Shown: positions 51,852-61,402, counted from the first letter of the stretch. The stretch: DNA of 64,000 nucleotides from Proteiniphilum propionicum (GCF_022267555.1 NZ_CP073586.1:2956501-3020500); one strand, 5' to 3'. Notes: generated from the letters alone by a model not told the origin. Translations and numbers: made by a program.

Positions 51852-52480
51852 AAAATAAAATAAAGTCCATTATTTTATTATGTATTGCAATATGTTTTTT
51901 GCTATTTAATGTCGTTTTGTTATTACTAGTCCAACTTCATAAGAATGAGTTAAATAATGTAAGACACGAGCTGGAACACTTGGAAAGCATCGAATTCATG
52001 TTTGATGAATACAAGAGAATAACGATCAATAGATTTAAATATGAACAATACAATATAGGTAACTCATCAATTTACATGGGATCAAATGACGCAAACATTA
52101 TTCCTATTCTTTCTATTACAGATCAACCCAAATTAGTATTAGGTTTAAACCAGAATATGTGCCGGCCATGTGTTGAAGCAGTTTTTAATGATGTAAAGGA
52201 GTTTTTTCCTGATTTCGAAATCAATCCAAACATTTTATGTATTGCTGATATAGAGCAACGTTTTAAAGACAATTACTACGGTAAGGAGGTTATTAGTTTT
52301 CATAAAAAAGATGATTTTCCTCTGTATGAGATAGAAACAAAACCATATTTTTTCATTCTTGATAAGGATTTATGTGTGAAAATGCTGTTTATTACTGATA
52401 TAACAAGCCCTGAATTAACGAAGACGGTTCAAAACCGCCTTTTATGTCTCTCACCGAAGACAGTAATCCGGTTGTGGTGA
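51848..52480 (+). CDS. Membrane-anchored thioredoxin-like protein
   Basis: The 210-residue protein has one N-terminal membrane helix (about residues 7-29), a charged stretch, then a thioredoxin-like fold with CRPC at residues 105-108 (GLNQNMCRPCVEAVF). The later KPYFFILDKDLCVKMLF resembles the cis-Pro strand and following sheet. It probably faces the periplasm and takes part in thiol exchange. It sits between two propellers and near the ten-cysteine peptide, for which it would be a natural redox partner (inference). Confidence 0.7.
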   Translation: MKNKIKSIILLCIAICFLLFNVVLLLLVQLHKNELNNVRHELEHLESIEFMFDEYKRITINRFKYEQYNIGNSSIYMGSNDANIIPILSITDQPKLVLGLNQNMCRPCVEAVFNDVKEFFPDFEINPNILCIADIEQRFKDNYYGKEVISFHKKDDFPLYEIETKPYFFILDKDLCVKMLFITDITSPELTKTVQNRLLCLSPKTVIRLW

Positions 52481-52527
52481 AAATAAAATTGAAATGAGAA
52501 CAGTTTTTACGTTAAAAGATCACCATA

Positions 52528-53742
52528 ATGAGTAAAAAACAACTCTTCTTTCTGATAATTTCTGTCGCTTTTATTGCATGTACAGGCAGTAAGCACCGAG
52601 ATCCTTTACAAGTTGTTGAAAACCCCATTCCCGTCATCGATTTGGAAAAGGCCGTTCAATCGCCCACTGAGCCGATGAAAATGAGTGATTTTATAGAAAG
52701 TATCGAATACATACGTCCGGAATATCCCGCTTCGCTCGTCGGCACCATTTTTGGAGTGTCGATAAACGATAAGTACCTGCTTCTGGAAGTTCCCGACCGA
52801 TTGCTTTGTTATACCCGGCAAGGGAAATTCCTGCGCGAAATCGGGAAAAAAGGACAAGGCCCTACAGAGCATCTGGGCATTCGTTCTTCCACCCTGCTCG
52901 ACACCGTCGTAGCCATCAACAGCAACTTCAACCGCAAAATACTTCGATATGATGTTCAAGGAAACTACCTGAGTTCATTGCCCGTTTCCGACGAAGTGTT
53001 CAAAATAAACATGTCCGATACCAATCGGTTTGTCATTAACCTGCATCACGGAATTGCCATGGATGACCCAAATCTTTTTGTAACCGGGATACTCAATGAC
53101 AAAGGCGATACGGTGCAGTTGAAGAAATTGCAGCCGTATTATCCAAAAGGAATGGCGCACAGTCCCACGATATGGTGGTATGGGGACACGGTTTGCGTAC
53201 ACACTTGTGTAACCGACACCGTGTATTCCGTAAGCAAAAATACTATTACGCCAAGATACATCCTGCATCAGGGCAAATATAAAATCAACCGGGAAGCATT
53301 CAAAGACATTCGTCTGTTGGAAGCGGAAAGGAGTAATTTTATTGATGGATTAAGTTGCTGTGAAACCGATGGTTATCTGTTGGCGTCTTTTTCGTTGGAT
53401 AAAAAACGTTTGTTGGTTTATTACGATAAACATTCGCACGAAACCAAATCTTGGACGCAATATCCCGATGAAGTGAGCAAATATGGGACACTTGTTGGTG
53501 GAGGTTGGGAAAACGATGTGGATGGTGGATACAAATTGTCGCAATTGAATGCTATCAATCCTGATTATATTGCTGTTAGCATTCTTCCCGCCAAGCTAAA
53601 AGAGGTTTATACTGAAAATAAAAAGAAGGGAATCAAAGTAAAATGCCCTAAACGCCAACAAGAGTTAGAAAAATTAGTCAATTTATTAAACGAAGACGAA
53701 AATCCGGTAATCATATTGTATAAATTGAAAGCTAAAATTTAA
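52528..53742 (+). CDS. 6-bladed beta-propeller lipoprotein (DUF5128-like)
   Basis: The 404-residue protein has a lipobox ending at Cys18 (AFIAC). MSDFIESIEYIRPEYPASL and LLCYTRQGKFLREIGKKGQGPTEHLGIRS are typical of the family. It has a higher GC content than most of the island and resembles the efflux operon that follows, so it may belong with it. It starts 47 bp after the thioredoxin-like gene. Confidence 0.8.
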   Translation: MSKKQLFFLIISVAFIACTGSKHRDPLQVVENPIPVIDLEKAVQSPTEPMKMSDFIESIEYIRPEYPASLVGTIFGVSINDKYLLLEVPDRLLCYTRQGKFLREIGKKGQGPTEHLGIRSSTLLDTVVAINSNFNRKILRYDVQGNYLSSLPVSDEVFKINMSDTNRFVINLHHGIAMDDPNLFVTGILNDKGDTVQLKKLQPYYPKGMAHSPTIWWYGDTVCVHTCVTDTVYSVSKNTITPRYILHQGKYKINREAFKDIRLLEAERSNFIDGLSCCETDGYLLASFSLDKKRLLVYYDKHSHETKSWTQYPDEVSKYGTLVGGGWENDVDGGYKLSQLNAINPDYIAVSILPAKLKEVYTENKKKGIKVKCPKRQQELEKLVNLLNEDENPVIILYKLKAKI

Positions 53743-53842
53743 TATTAATACGCATTTAAAAAACAAAGAATAAAAACATTACGATTTATTCGTAGATTGC
53801 CGATTTTTTATATATTTGTAAAAAATTTATACGCTGAACAAA

Positions 53843-54922
53843 ATGAAACACATTTTCTGTATCGTCACAACCATTATAATGGTAATATCGCTTCTCATAT
53901 TCACATCGTGTAAAGCCGACAAGAAAAAAAAGCCCGACGAAACCGTCCAACAACTGTTGCCCGACGCTCCGGCGGAAGTAACCGCCATCACGCTCAAAAC
54001 AGTAGATTTTGAACACGAATTGGTGAGTAACGGAAAAATATCGGCACGCACGGTGGCGGAACTCAAATTTCAAACCTCAGAAACCATCTCACAGATATTC
54101 GTAAAAAATGGTTCACGAGTTTCTCAGGGACAGCGCATCGCTATACTTGACACCTACTCCATTAATAATCGGATGGAGCAGGCAAAAGATGCGTTAGACC
54201 GAAGTCGGTTGGAGATGCAAGACGTACTTATCGGGCAAGGTTACAAATTAGACAGCCTTAATAAAGTTCCGACAGATGTGATGGAGCTTGCACGGGTAAA
54301 AAGCGGATTCAATTCGGCGCAAACGCAGTTCAATATGGCAACGCACGATTTGCAGCGCGCCACGCTCACCGCGCCCATCGGCGGTGTCATAGCCAACCTG
54401 TTTGCCAAACCGCATACGCTCTCTTCTCCAAGCGAAGTGTTTTGCAACATCATTGATACACGCAGCCTCGAAGTGCAGTTTACCGTGCTGGAAAACGAAC
54501 TTGGCTTTATTAACATTGACGATAACATGAAAATCGTTCCTTTTTCGATGCCCGGATTGGAGGTAAGCGGACGTGTTTCGGAAATCAACCCGTGGGTAAA
54601 CGAAAACGGAATGGTGCAGATAAAAGCTGCCGTGAATTACAACGCCCGCCTGGTGGAAGGGATGAACGTGCGGGTGAGCACGTTCCGCTCGGCAGGTAAG
54701 CAGTGGGTAGTGCCCAAAACCGCCGTGGTGTTGCGCACCGGAAAACAGGTGGTATTTAACGTGGTGGACGGCAAGGCCGTTTGGAATTACGTGCAGACGG
54801 GTCTGGAAAACGCCACGGAATACACCATCACGAGCGAAACGCTGAAAGAGGGCGACCAGATCATCGTGAGCGGGAACATCAACCTGGCGCACGAGTCGCC
54901 GGTGAAGGTGGTAGAAGATTAG
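53843..54922 (+). CDS. RND efflux periplasmic adaptor (membrane fusion protein)
   Basis: The 359-residue lipoprotein has Cys23 in the lipobox (IFTSC). The biotinyl-like half VSNGKISARTVAELKFQTSE and FVKNGSRVSQGQRIAILDTY, a coiled-coil hairpin (about 95-160), the second lipoyl half ATLTAPIGGVIANLFAKPH, and a beta-barrel region make a complete HlyD/AcrA-type adaptor. It links the inner-membrane pump to a TolC channel. The NVEALA/propeller pair separates it from the permease at 56627. Confidence 0.9.
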   Translation: MKHIFCIVTTIIMVISLLIFTSCKADKKKKPDETVQQLLPDAPAEVTAITLKTVDFEHELVSNGKISARTVAELKFQTSETISQIFVKNGSRVSQGQRIAILDTYSINNRMEQAKDALDRSRLEMQDVLIGQGYKLDSLNKVPTDVMELARVKSGFNSAQTQFNMATHDLQRATLTAPIGGVIANLFAKPHTLSSPSEVFCNIIDTRSLEVQFTVLENELGFINIDDNMKIVPFSMPGLEVSGRVSEINPWVNENGMVQIKAAVNYNARLVEGMNVRVSTFRSAGKQWVVPKTAVVLRTGKQVVFNVVDGKAVWNYVQTGLENATEYTITSETLKEGDQIIVSGNINLAHESPVKVVED

Positions 54923-54940
54923 TTGGATTAGATGACAAAA

Positions 54941-54978
54941 TAGAATTGAAACAGAATCTTTACACTTTTATTTTTTAT
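54941..54978 (+). repeat. Conserved intergenic motif, copy 3
   Basis: TAGAATTGAAACAGAATCTT followed by an AT-rich run matches the motifs at 13611 and 45288. No direct-repeat operator lies between it and the NVEALA gene at 55172. Confidence 0.4.
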
Positions 54979-55013
54979 TATAAGGAAAGATTTTGTTTTA
55001 TTTAAATTGATTT

Positions 55014-55127
55014 TACAAACACATAAAAAAGGAGGTAACAGGCAACAAAGAAAAAACAGACAAACATCACAAGTTATGGGCTTGAGCTATTGATGGGCTT
55101 GAGCTATTGAAAGGATACATATAGCAC
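55014..55127 (+). ncRNA. Conserved 5' leader element of type-2 NVEALA genes, copy 3
   Basis: It contains ACATAAAAAAGGAGGTAACA and GGGCTTGAGCTATTGAAAGG. A 17-bp part (ATGGGCTTGAGCTATTG) is duplicated in tandem here, which is not so in the other copies. Confidence 0.5.
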
Positions 55128-55171
55128 AATAATGGAATTTTTTTATAAATCAATCTAAACAATTATTTATT

Positions 55172-55429
55172 ATGTCTAAAAAAACAGTTTTAAGCAGTAT
55201 TTTCGCAATTGCATTGGTAACAGTTGCAGGAATGGGAATTAACAAGAGTGTGAATAAAGATACAGCTCTTTCAAATTTGGCTTTGAGTAATGTTGAAGCA
55301 TTGGCAACACCTGAACAACCCCTTCAAATTCCGTGCGAAATGGAAGATAAATCTAAGTGTAAGGTTCTTTGTCAAGATGCTAGTGGAACTTTAATGCATA
55401 TCGAATTTCATGATATACGACCCAGTTAA
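55172..55429 (+). CDS. NVEALA-family peptide precursor (type-2 leader) within the RND operon
   Basis: The 85-residue precursor has MSKKTVLSSIFAIALVTVAG, NVEALA at 39-44, then TPEQPLQIP and a core with three cysteines. The leader matches that at 45618. Its propeller follows after a stem-loop. The pair lies between adaptor and permease of an efflux pump. Confidence 0.84.
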   Translation: MSKKTVLSSIFAIALVTVAGMGINKSVNKDTALSNLALSNVEALATPEQPLQIPCEMEDKSKCKVLCQDASGTLMHIEFHDIRPS

Positions 55430-55442
55430 GTCAATCAAACTT

Positions 55443-55492
55443 AAAAGTACATAATGTTTTTTGTAAGTACTCTAAAAACTTTATGCACTTTT
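55443..55492 (+). terminator. Stem-loop after NVEALA gene
   Basis: AAAAGTACATAA pairs with TTATGCACTTTT (11 of 12) around a 26-base loop. It lies between the peptide gene and the propeller, as in the other cassettes. Confidence 0.55.
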
Positions 55493-55523
55493 ACATATTA
55501 ACGAATGATATAATCTATTAAAG

Positions 55524-56630
55524 ATGAAAAAATTAACAAATATAATTATTTTATTTCTCTTGATATTTATTTTGGCATCTTGCTCAGAAAAAGAGAAGAA
55601 AGAAAAATACAAGAAAAATGTAACGGAACAACTATATGGTCATATTTTAAAAGTTAATAGTTTAGAGGGAAAATCTTTTATTACGATTAAAGATAGTATG
55701 ATGATTATGAATTCATTTTCAAGAGACTCATTAGTTGTTGCTTATAAATTAATAAATGGTAGTGATTTAGTTAAGATAGGGAATGCAATTCCAAGAGGTA
55801 ATGGTCCAAATGAATTCAATAATACGTCATATTATGCAGATAAAGAGATTTTTGACATTATAAACTCAGATGGGATGATGACAAAACTATCAACAATAAA
55901 TATAGACTCTCTATTTAGAAAAAAGACAACAAATTGTCTCCTTGATAAAGATATGAAATGGATAAACCCATTTAACTACGGAGGATGTTTTGTGAGGTTT
56001 GATAATAATAAAATTTTACTTTTAGGGGGCGACTACAATTCTCGGAACTTACTAACATTGATTAATTTAAAAACCAATTCCAAAACAAGTTTAGAATATT
56101 GGATTAATGATTCTTATAAAGGTCCTAATATCCCAAAACAAATGCTTTATTGCAGTAACTCGCGTATTTTTAAAAATAATGACAAAATATTGTTTGCTTG
56201 TGGAGTTGGTAGATATTTAGAAATTATTGATTTATTAAATACTGATATAACCAACAGAAAATTAATCTATGGATTCTATCCGATTTTTGAAAAAAGAGAC
56301 GATAACTTAAATTTTAAAATAAAATTTAATAGCTTTAGGGGGATGAATGTATTTACAACTTCTACATATATTTTTGTACATTTAAAAACATATCAAGATG
56401 AAGAAGGAGTTCAAAAAAGCATATCTGATTTTAAGGGTTATCCATATTATTATAATGATGAACTAGAAGTTTATGACTGGGATGGCAATTTTTTAAAAAA
56501 CTATCAAACGAATATTCCTTTTTACGATTTTTTTGTAACAGAAGATAATAAAACTCTTTTTACTATATCTCAAGACTTAAATACATATGAGCCAATAATG
56601 GTCAAATATGAATTACAATTCAGCCAATGA
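55524..56630 (+). CDS. Beta-propeller lipoprotein (TolB/BF3164-like), coupled to RND permease
   Basis: The 368-residue protein has a lipobox ending at Cys20 (ILASC). AIPRGNGPNEFNNTSYY and the late YYNDELEVYDWDGNFLKNYQT are propeller landmarks. It is AT-rich, whereas the permease that follows is GC-rich. Its stop overlaps the permease start as ATGA, so pump synthesis depends on translation of this gene unless there is an internal promoter. Confidence 0.8.
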   Translation: MKKLTNIIILFLLIFILASCSEKEKKEKYKKNVTEQLYGHILKVNSLEGKSFITIKDSMMIMNSFSRDSLVVAYKLINGSDLVKIGNAIPRGNGPNEFNNTSYYADKEIFDIINSDGMMTKLSTINIDSLFRKKTTNCLLDKDMKWINPFNYGGCFVRFDNNKILLLGGDYNSRNLLTLINLKTNSKTSLEYWINDSYKGPNIPKQMLYCSNSRIFKNNDKILFACGVGRYLEIIDLLNTDITNRKLIYGFYPIFEKRDDNLNFKIKFNSFRGMNVFTTSTYIFVHLKTYQDEEGVQKSISDFKGYPYYYNDELEVYDWDGNFLKNYQTNIPFYDFFVTEDNKTLFTISQDLNTYEPIMVKYELQFSQ

Positions 56631-59600
56631 TAAAGTTCCTCCTCCGCCGCCCCATCGCCGTCCTCATGGTATTTCTTGCCTGTGTGATTATCGGCATCAT
56701 CACCTACAACACGCTGCCCGTGTCGTTGTTGCCCGATATTGCCATTCCCGAAATTACCGTGCAGGTAACGGGCGACAATATGTCCGCGCGTGAACTGGAA
56801 AATACCGTAGTAAAACCGATACGACGACAATTGATGCAGACTGGCAAGCTGCGCGACATCCGCAGCGAAGCCCGCGATGGCTCCGCTATTGTGCGGCTGA
56901 AATTCGACTATGGCACCAACACGGACCTGGCGTTTATCGAGGTTAACGAGAAAATCGATGCCGCGATGAACAGCCTGCCGCGCGATTTGCGCCGCCCTCG
57001 CGTGATCAAGGCCAGCGCCACGGATATTCCCGTGTTCTACCTGAACCTCACGCTGAAGGAGGACAAACCCTATACGCCAACCGACGAACAGAAATTCCTC
57101 GACCTGTCCGACTTTGCCGACAACGTGGTGAAACGCCGCATAGAGCAGCTGCCCCAAGTGGCAATGGCCGATATGACCGGACTGATGTACCGGCATCTTC
57201 AAATCGTGCCCGACCTGAATAGGCTGGAATCTGCCTCAATAAGTTTAAATGATATAGAAAATACCCTGGCAGCCAACAATATTGAACCCGGAAGCATGAC
57301 CGTGCGCGACGGATACTACGAGTACAACATCAAGTTCTCGTCGCTGTTGCGTACGCCTGAAGATGTGCGTAATATCTACCTGCGAAAAGATGGCCGCATT
57401 TTTCAACTCAAAGACCTGACGAAAATAGATGTGGTGCGCCAACCGGAAGCCGGTATGTCTCTCATCGACGGGAAGCGCGCTGTCACGCTGGGCGTCATCA
57501 AGCAGGCGGACGAAACGATGAAGAGCCTCAAGAAATCGCTCAACGCCACGCTCGCCGACCTTGAACGCACCTACCCCGACGTGCAATTCACCGTAAACCG
57601 CAACCAGACCGAACTGCTTGACTACACTATCGCCAACCTTCGGGAAAACCTCACGCTGGGTTTACTGCTCGTTTTTATCGTGGCTCTGCTTTTCCTGGGC
57701 GATGCCAAATCACCGGTAATTATAGGGATAAGCATGATAACTGCACTGCTCACCACCTTTATATTTTTTTACCTCTTCAGGCAGTCGCTTAACATCATTA
57801 CCCTTTCGGGACTGATCCTTGCCGTGGGAATGATGATCGACAGCGCCATCATCGTAACAGACATAATAAACCAGTACCGGATGCAGGGCTGTTCGCTGGA
57901 AGAATCGTGTGTGAAAGGAACAAACGAGGTCATCACGCCGGTGCTCAGCTCCACACTCACCACCATTGCCGTTTTCGTTCCGCTGGTGTTCATGAGCGGT
58001 ATTGCCGGAGCTATTTTCTTTGCCCAGGCATTTGCCGTAAGCGTGGGGCTGCTCATTTCATACTTTACTGGAATTATTATGCTACCCGTGCTGTACAAAC
58101 TGGTGTACGGCATGAAAACAGGCCCGGACAAGGTGGGCGATCTATTTGCCCGCACCCAGCGGCAGGCCGATAAATGGGCTTTCGGATGGTACGACCGCGG
58201 AATAGAGTTTATTTTCCGCCACAAAACTGCCACGTTTCTGTTCATTATTCTTTCCGTTCCGTTATGTGTGCTGATGTTCCGCATTATGCCACGATCATCC
58301 ATGCCGCATATCGACCATACCGAAACAGTAGCGATGGTGGAATGGAACGAAAACATCCACGTGGACGAGAACAAGGAGCGCGTTTTTAACCTTATGGAAT
58401 CGACGGACGAAATGACCACCGAACACGCCGGGTACGTTGGACACCGGCAGTACCTGCTCGACAAGGAGAATGACCTGTCGCCCTCCGAAGCACAACTCTA
58501 TTTCCGTACTGCTAAAGCATCGTACGTGGAGAAACTGAAATTGCACATTTCCGATTGGATCAGAATGAACTATCCGCAAGCTGTGGTAACGTTCTCACCA
58601 CCCGAAAACGTTTTTGAGAAGATTTTCGATACGTCGGAAGCCGATGTGGTGGCACAACTCTACCCCGCCAACCGCGAAGAAATACCCGATGCCGGAACCA
58701 TCCGCGCCATTGAACGGCAGTTACAGGCGGCAACCGGCCTGGAAGCCGAGGGTATACCGCTTGAACAGCAACTAACGATCACCATCGACAAGGAAAAGCT
58801 GCTGCTCTACGGCGTGGATTACGGCGAGGTTTACCGCACGCTGCGCACCGCTTTCCGTGAAAACCAAATTGCCTTGTTGCGTTCCTACCAGCAGTACCTG
58901 CCCATATCGCTGGCCGGAAAACAACAAACCGCGGAACAGGTGCTGCGCGAAACACTGGTACAGGCAAACGCATCGCGAAACAATTCGGAAACGATGATTC
59001 CCTTGCAGTCGCTCGTGAGCGTACACCGGGGCGAAGACATCAAAACCATTGTGGCAGGCAAAAACGGAGAGTACATTCCGATGAATTATTACGATATTGA
59101 CCGTCCTGAAACGCTTATTAAAAATGCCGAAAAGGCTATCAGGAAAGACAACACGTGGGAAGCCCAGTTCTCGGGCAGTTTCTTTTCCAACCAAAAAATG
59201 CTGGGCGAGCTGGTGGTAATCCTGTTGGTGTCCATCCTGCTGATGTACTTTATCCTCTCGTCGCAGTTCGAAAACTTTCTTCAGCCGCTGATCGTGTTGA
59301 TCGAAATCCCAATAGATATTGCTTTCGCACTTATATTGCTCTGGGCAACGGGACACACGCTCAACCTGATGAGTGCCATCGGGCTGATTGTATCAAGCGG
59401 GATTATAATCAATGATAGCATCCTCAAACTCGACATGATTAACGAGTTGCGTAAACAGGGCATTCCCCTGATGGAAGCCATCCACACGGCTGGTGTGAAG
59501 CGTTTGCGTGCCATCATTATGACCTCGCTCACAACCATTCTGGCAATGGTGCCGCTACTTTTTTCGTTCGATTTGGGTTCAGAATTGCAGAAACCACTAG

Positions 59601-59692
59601 CCATCGGTATGATTGGTACAATGGTTATAGGAATGTTGGTGAGCTTATTTGTGGTACCGTTGGTGTATTGGGCGATATATAGAAAATTATGA
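56627..59692 (+). CDS. RND-family efflux permease
   Basis: The 1021-residue protein has the two-fold RND layout, with twelve membrane helices in two halves and two large periplasmic loops. The start FLLRRPIAVLMVFLACVIIG and PVSLLPDIAIPEITVQV are typical of AcrB/HAE-type pumps. The fourth-helix proton-relay motif reads GMMIDSAIIV, with one Asp where AcrB has two. The start overlaps the propeller gene. It should work with the adaptor at 53843 and the channel at 59927. Substrates are unknown. Confidence 0.9.
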   Translation: MIKFLLRRPIAVLMVFLACVIIGIITYNTLPVSLLPDIAIPEITVQVTGDNMSARELENTVVKPIRRQLMQTGKLRDIRSEARDGSAIVRLKFDYGTNTDLAFIEVNEKIDAAMNSLPRDLRRPRVIKASATDIPVFYLNLTLKEDKPYTPTDEQKFLDLSDFADNVVKRRIEQLPQVAMADMTGLMYRHLQIVPDLNRLESASISLNDIENTLAANNIEPGSMTVRDGYYEYNIKFSSLLRTPEDVRNIYLRKDGRIFQLKDLTKIDVVRQPEAGMSLIDGKRAVTLGVIKQADETMKSLKKSLNATLADLERTYPDVQFTVNRNQTELLDYTIANLRENLTLGLLLVFIVALLFLGDAKSPVIIGISMITALLTTFIFFYLFRQSLNIITLSGLILAVGMMIDSAIIVTDIINQYRMQGCSLEESCVKGTNEVITPVLSSTLTTIAVFVPLVFMSGIAGAIFFAQAFAVSVGLLISYFTGIIMLPVLYKLVYGMKTGPDKVGDLFARTQRQADKWAFGWYDRGIEFIFRHKTATFLFIILSVPLCVLMFRIMPRSSMPHIDHTETVAMVEWNENIHVDENKERVFNLMESTDEMTTEHAGYVGHRQYLLDKENDLSPSEAQLYFRTAKASYVEKLKLHISDWIRMNYPQAVVTFSPPENVFEKIFDTSEADVVAQLYPANREEIPDAGTIRAIERQLQAATGLEAEGIPLEQQLTITIDKEKLLLYGVDYGEVYRTLRTAFRENQIALLRSYQQYLPISLAGKQQTAEQVLRETLVQANASRNNSETMIPLQSLVSVHRGEDIKTIVAGKNGEYIPMNYYDIDRPETLIKNAEKAIRKDNTWEAQFSGSFFSNQKMLGELVVILLVSILLMYFILSSQFENFLQPLIVLIEIPIDIAFALILLWATGHTLNLMSAIGLIVSSGIIINDSILKLDMINELRKQGIPLMEAIHTAGVKRLRAIIMTSLTTILAMVPLLFSFDLGSELQKPLAIGMIGTMVIGMLVSLFVVPLVYWAIYRKL

Positions 59693-59926
59693 ATTACGAA
59701 TTACGAGGGTAGAATTAAGAAAGGAAAACAGGAGTGAAGGAGGATTCCGCCTTAGGAAGATTAATGTGATAATTAAATAAAGTGTAAAGTTCATGTCCTG
59801 ATTCTCGGCTCTCGGCTCTGACTAAAATGACATAAAATATGAAACGAGCATCCAAATCATTACACCCACAGAACATGATTATCGCGAGTTCCATACACCT
59901 TGATAAAAAAAAAATAAAATAATCGT

Positions 59927-61402
59927 ATGAAATATACCCGTTTATTATTCCTTTTCGCGGTTATGGGCTGGTTGAGCCTATCAACTGTTTTCGCCCAACA
60001 AACCGAAATTACCCTCGATTTGAGGCGGACCGTGGCGTTGGCAAACGACAGTTCGCTCTCGGCATTCCGGGCCAGGAACATGTACATGGCAAGCCGGTGG
60101 GAATACCGTACATTCAAGGCGGCACGGCTACCGTCGCTCACGCTTTATGCCACGCCGTTACGCTACAACCGCGATTTCACCCGCCGCTACGACTCGGAGC
60201 AGAACATCGATGTGTACCGCCGCCAGCAATCGCTCTATTCCTACGGAAACTTGGCCGCTCAGCAGAACTTCGACTTCACGGGTGGAACGTTTTTTGTGGA
60301 TACCGAACTGGGCTACATCCGCAACTTCGGTGACCTGGCACGAAGCCAGTTTAACAGCGTGCCCGTCCGTATCGGCTACCGGCAGGAGCTGCTGGGCTAC
60401 AACCGCTTCAAATGGGAAAAGAAAATAGAGCCGCTCAAATTCGAAAGAGCGCAAAAGGAATTGATTTCCAACCTGGAAGCAACGGCTGAAACCGCATCGG
60501 GTTACTTTTTCGATTTGGCGATGGCACAGGCCGAACACCAACTGGCTCAGGAAAATCGACGGAACTCCGAACGGCTGTATCAAATTGGTGAGGAAAAGCA
60601 CAAAATCGCCTCCATAGGACAATCGGAATTGCTCACGTTAAAGCTAGACCGGGTAAACGCCCAAAACTCGCTACAAAATGCCGAACTGCGCTTGAAACGG
60701 GCGATGTTTGCGTTGGCGGCTTACCTCAATCTGGATAAGGACACGAAAATCACGCTGCAACTGCCCGATTATCCCAAGAATGTCATCGTAAACGTGAACG
60801 ATGCGCTGATGTTCGCCAAGGAGAACAATCCACAGTATATGGAACACAAGCAACGCATATTGGAATCCGAGCAGACTCTCGACCGCACCCGCCGCGAATC
60901 GCTCTTCAGCGCGGGGTTCTCAGCAAGCGTGGGGTTCAACCAGATTGCACCCACGTTTCGCGACGTGTATCGCAATCCGTTGCAACAAGATATCCTGGCG
61001 CTTACGCTAACCATTCCCATTGTAGACTGGGGCGTTCGCAAAGGACGGTACAACATGGCGAAGAACAACCTGAACATCACGCAGCTTTCGGCACAGGAAA
61101 GCGAAATCCGCCTGGAAGAAGACGTGATCATGACCGTGGGCGACTTCTCGGTACAGCAACAGATGATCCGCAGCGCCGAAGAGGCGATGGAACTCGCCAA
61201 GGTAGCGTACGAGCAAACACAGGAACGCTTTATCATCGGCAAGGCGGATATCAACAGCCTGACGCTCTCCACCAACCGCCGTCAGGAGGCACAACGCAAT
61301 TACATTTCCGCCCTGCGTAACTATTGGCAGAGCTATTTCAAGCTGCGGAAACTGACATTGTATGATTTTGAAAAAAACAGACCTATTGAGGTAAGTTTTT
61401 AG
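59927..61402 (+). CDS. TolC-family outer-membrane channel
   Basis: The 491-residue protein has a signal peptide (about 1-24, ending VFA). Two repeats of long helices and short strands follow, with the OEP features LTLTIPIVDWGVRKGRY and YEQTQERFIIGKADINSLTL. It should form the outer-membrane exit of the tripartite pump. The gap of 234 bp after the permease contains no other gene. Confidence 0.88.
   Translation: MKYTRLLFLFAVMGWLSLSTVFAQQTEITLDLRRTVALANDSSLSAFRARNMYMASRWEYRTFKAARLPSLTLYATPLRYNRDFTRRYDSEQNIDVYRRQQSLYSYGNLAAQQNFDFTGGTFFVDTELGYIRNFGDLARSQFNSVPVRIGYRQELLGYNRFKWEKKIEPLKFERAQKELISNLEATAETASGYFFDLAMAQAEHQLAQENRRNSERLYQIGEEKHKIASIGQSELLTLKLDRVNAQNSLQNAELRLKRAMFALAAYLNLDKDTKITLQLPDYPKNVIVNVNDALMFAKENNPQYMEHKQRILESEQTLDRTRRESLFSAGFSASVGFNQIAPTFRDVYRNPLQQDILALTLTIPIVDWGVRKGRYNMAKNNLNITQLSAQESEIRLEEDVIMTVGDFSVQQQMIRSAEEAMELAKVAYEQTQERFIIGKADINSLTLSTNRRQEAQRNYISALRNYWQSYFKLRKLTLYDFEKNRPIEVSF

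Noticed and set aside
3630-53742. Polysaccharide utilisation locus
   Set aside because: Propeller lipoproteins and a membrane regulator could suggest one, but there is no SusC/SusD pair, glycoside hydrolase or hybrid two-component regulator.
4868-55429. Classical RiPP cluster (lanthipeptide, sactipeptide or similar)
   Set aside because: The leader/core layout is suggestive, but I see no LanM/LanB, radical SAM, YcaO or C39 peptidase/ABC exporter gene in the window. Disulfide-bearing secreted peptides fit better.
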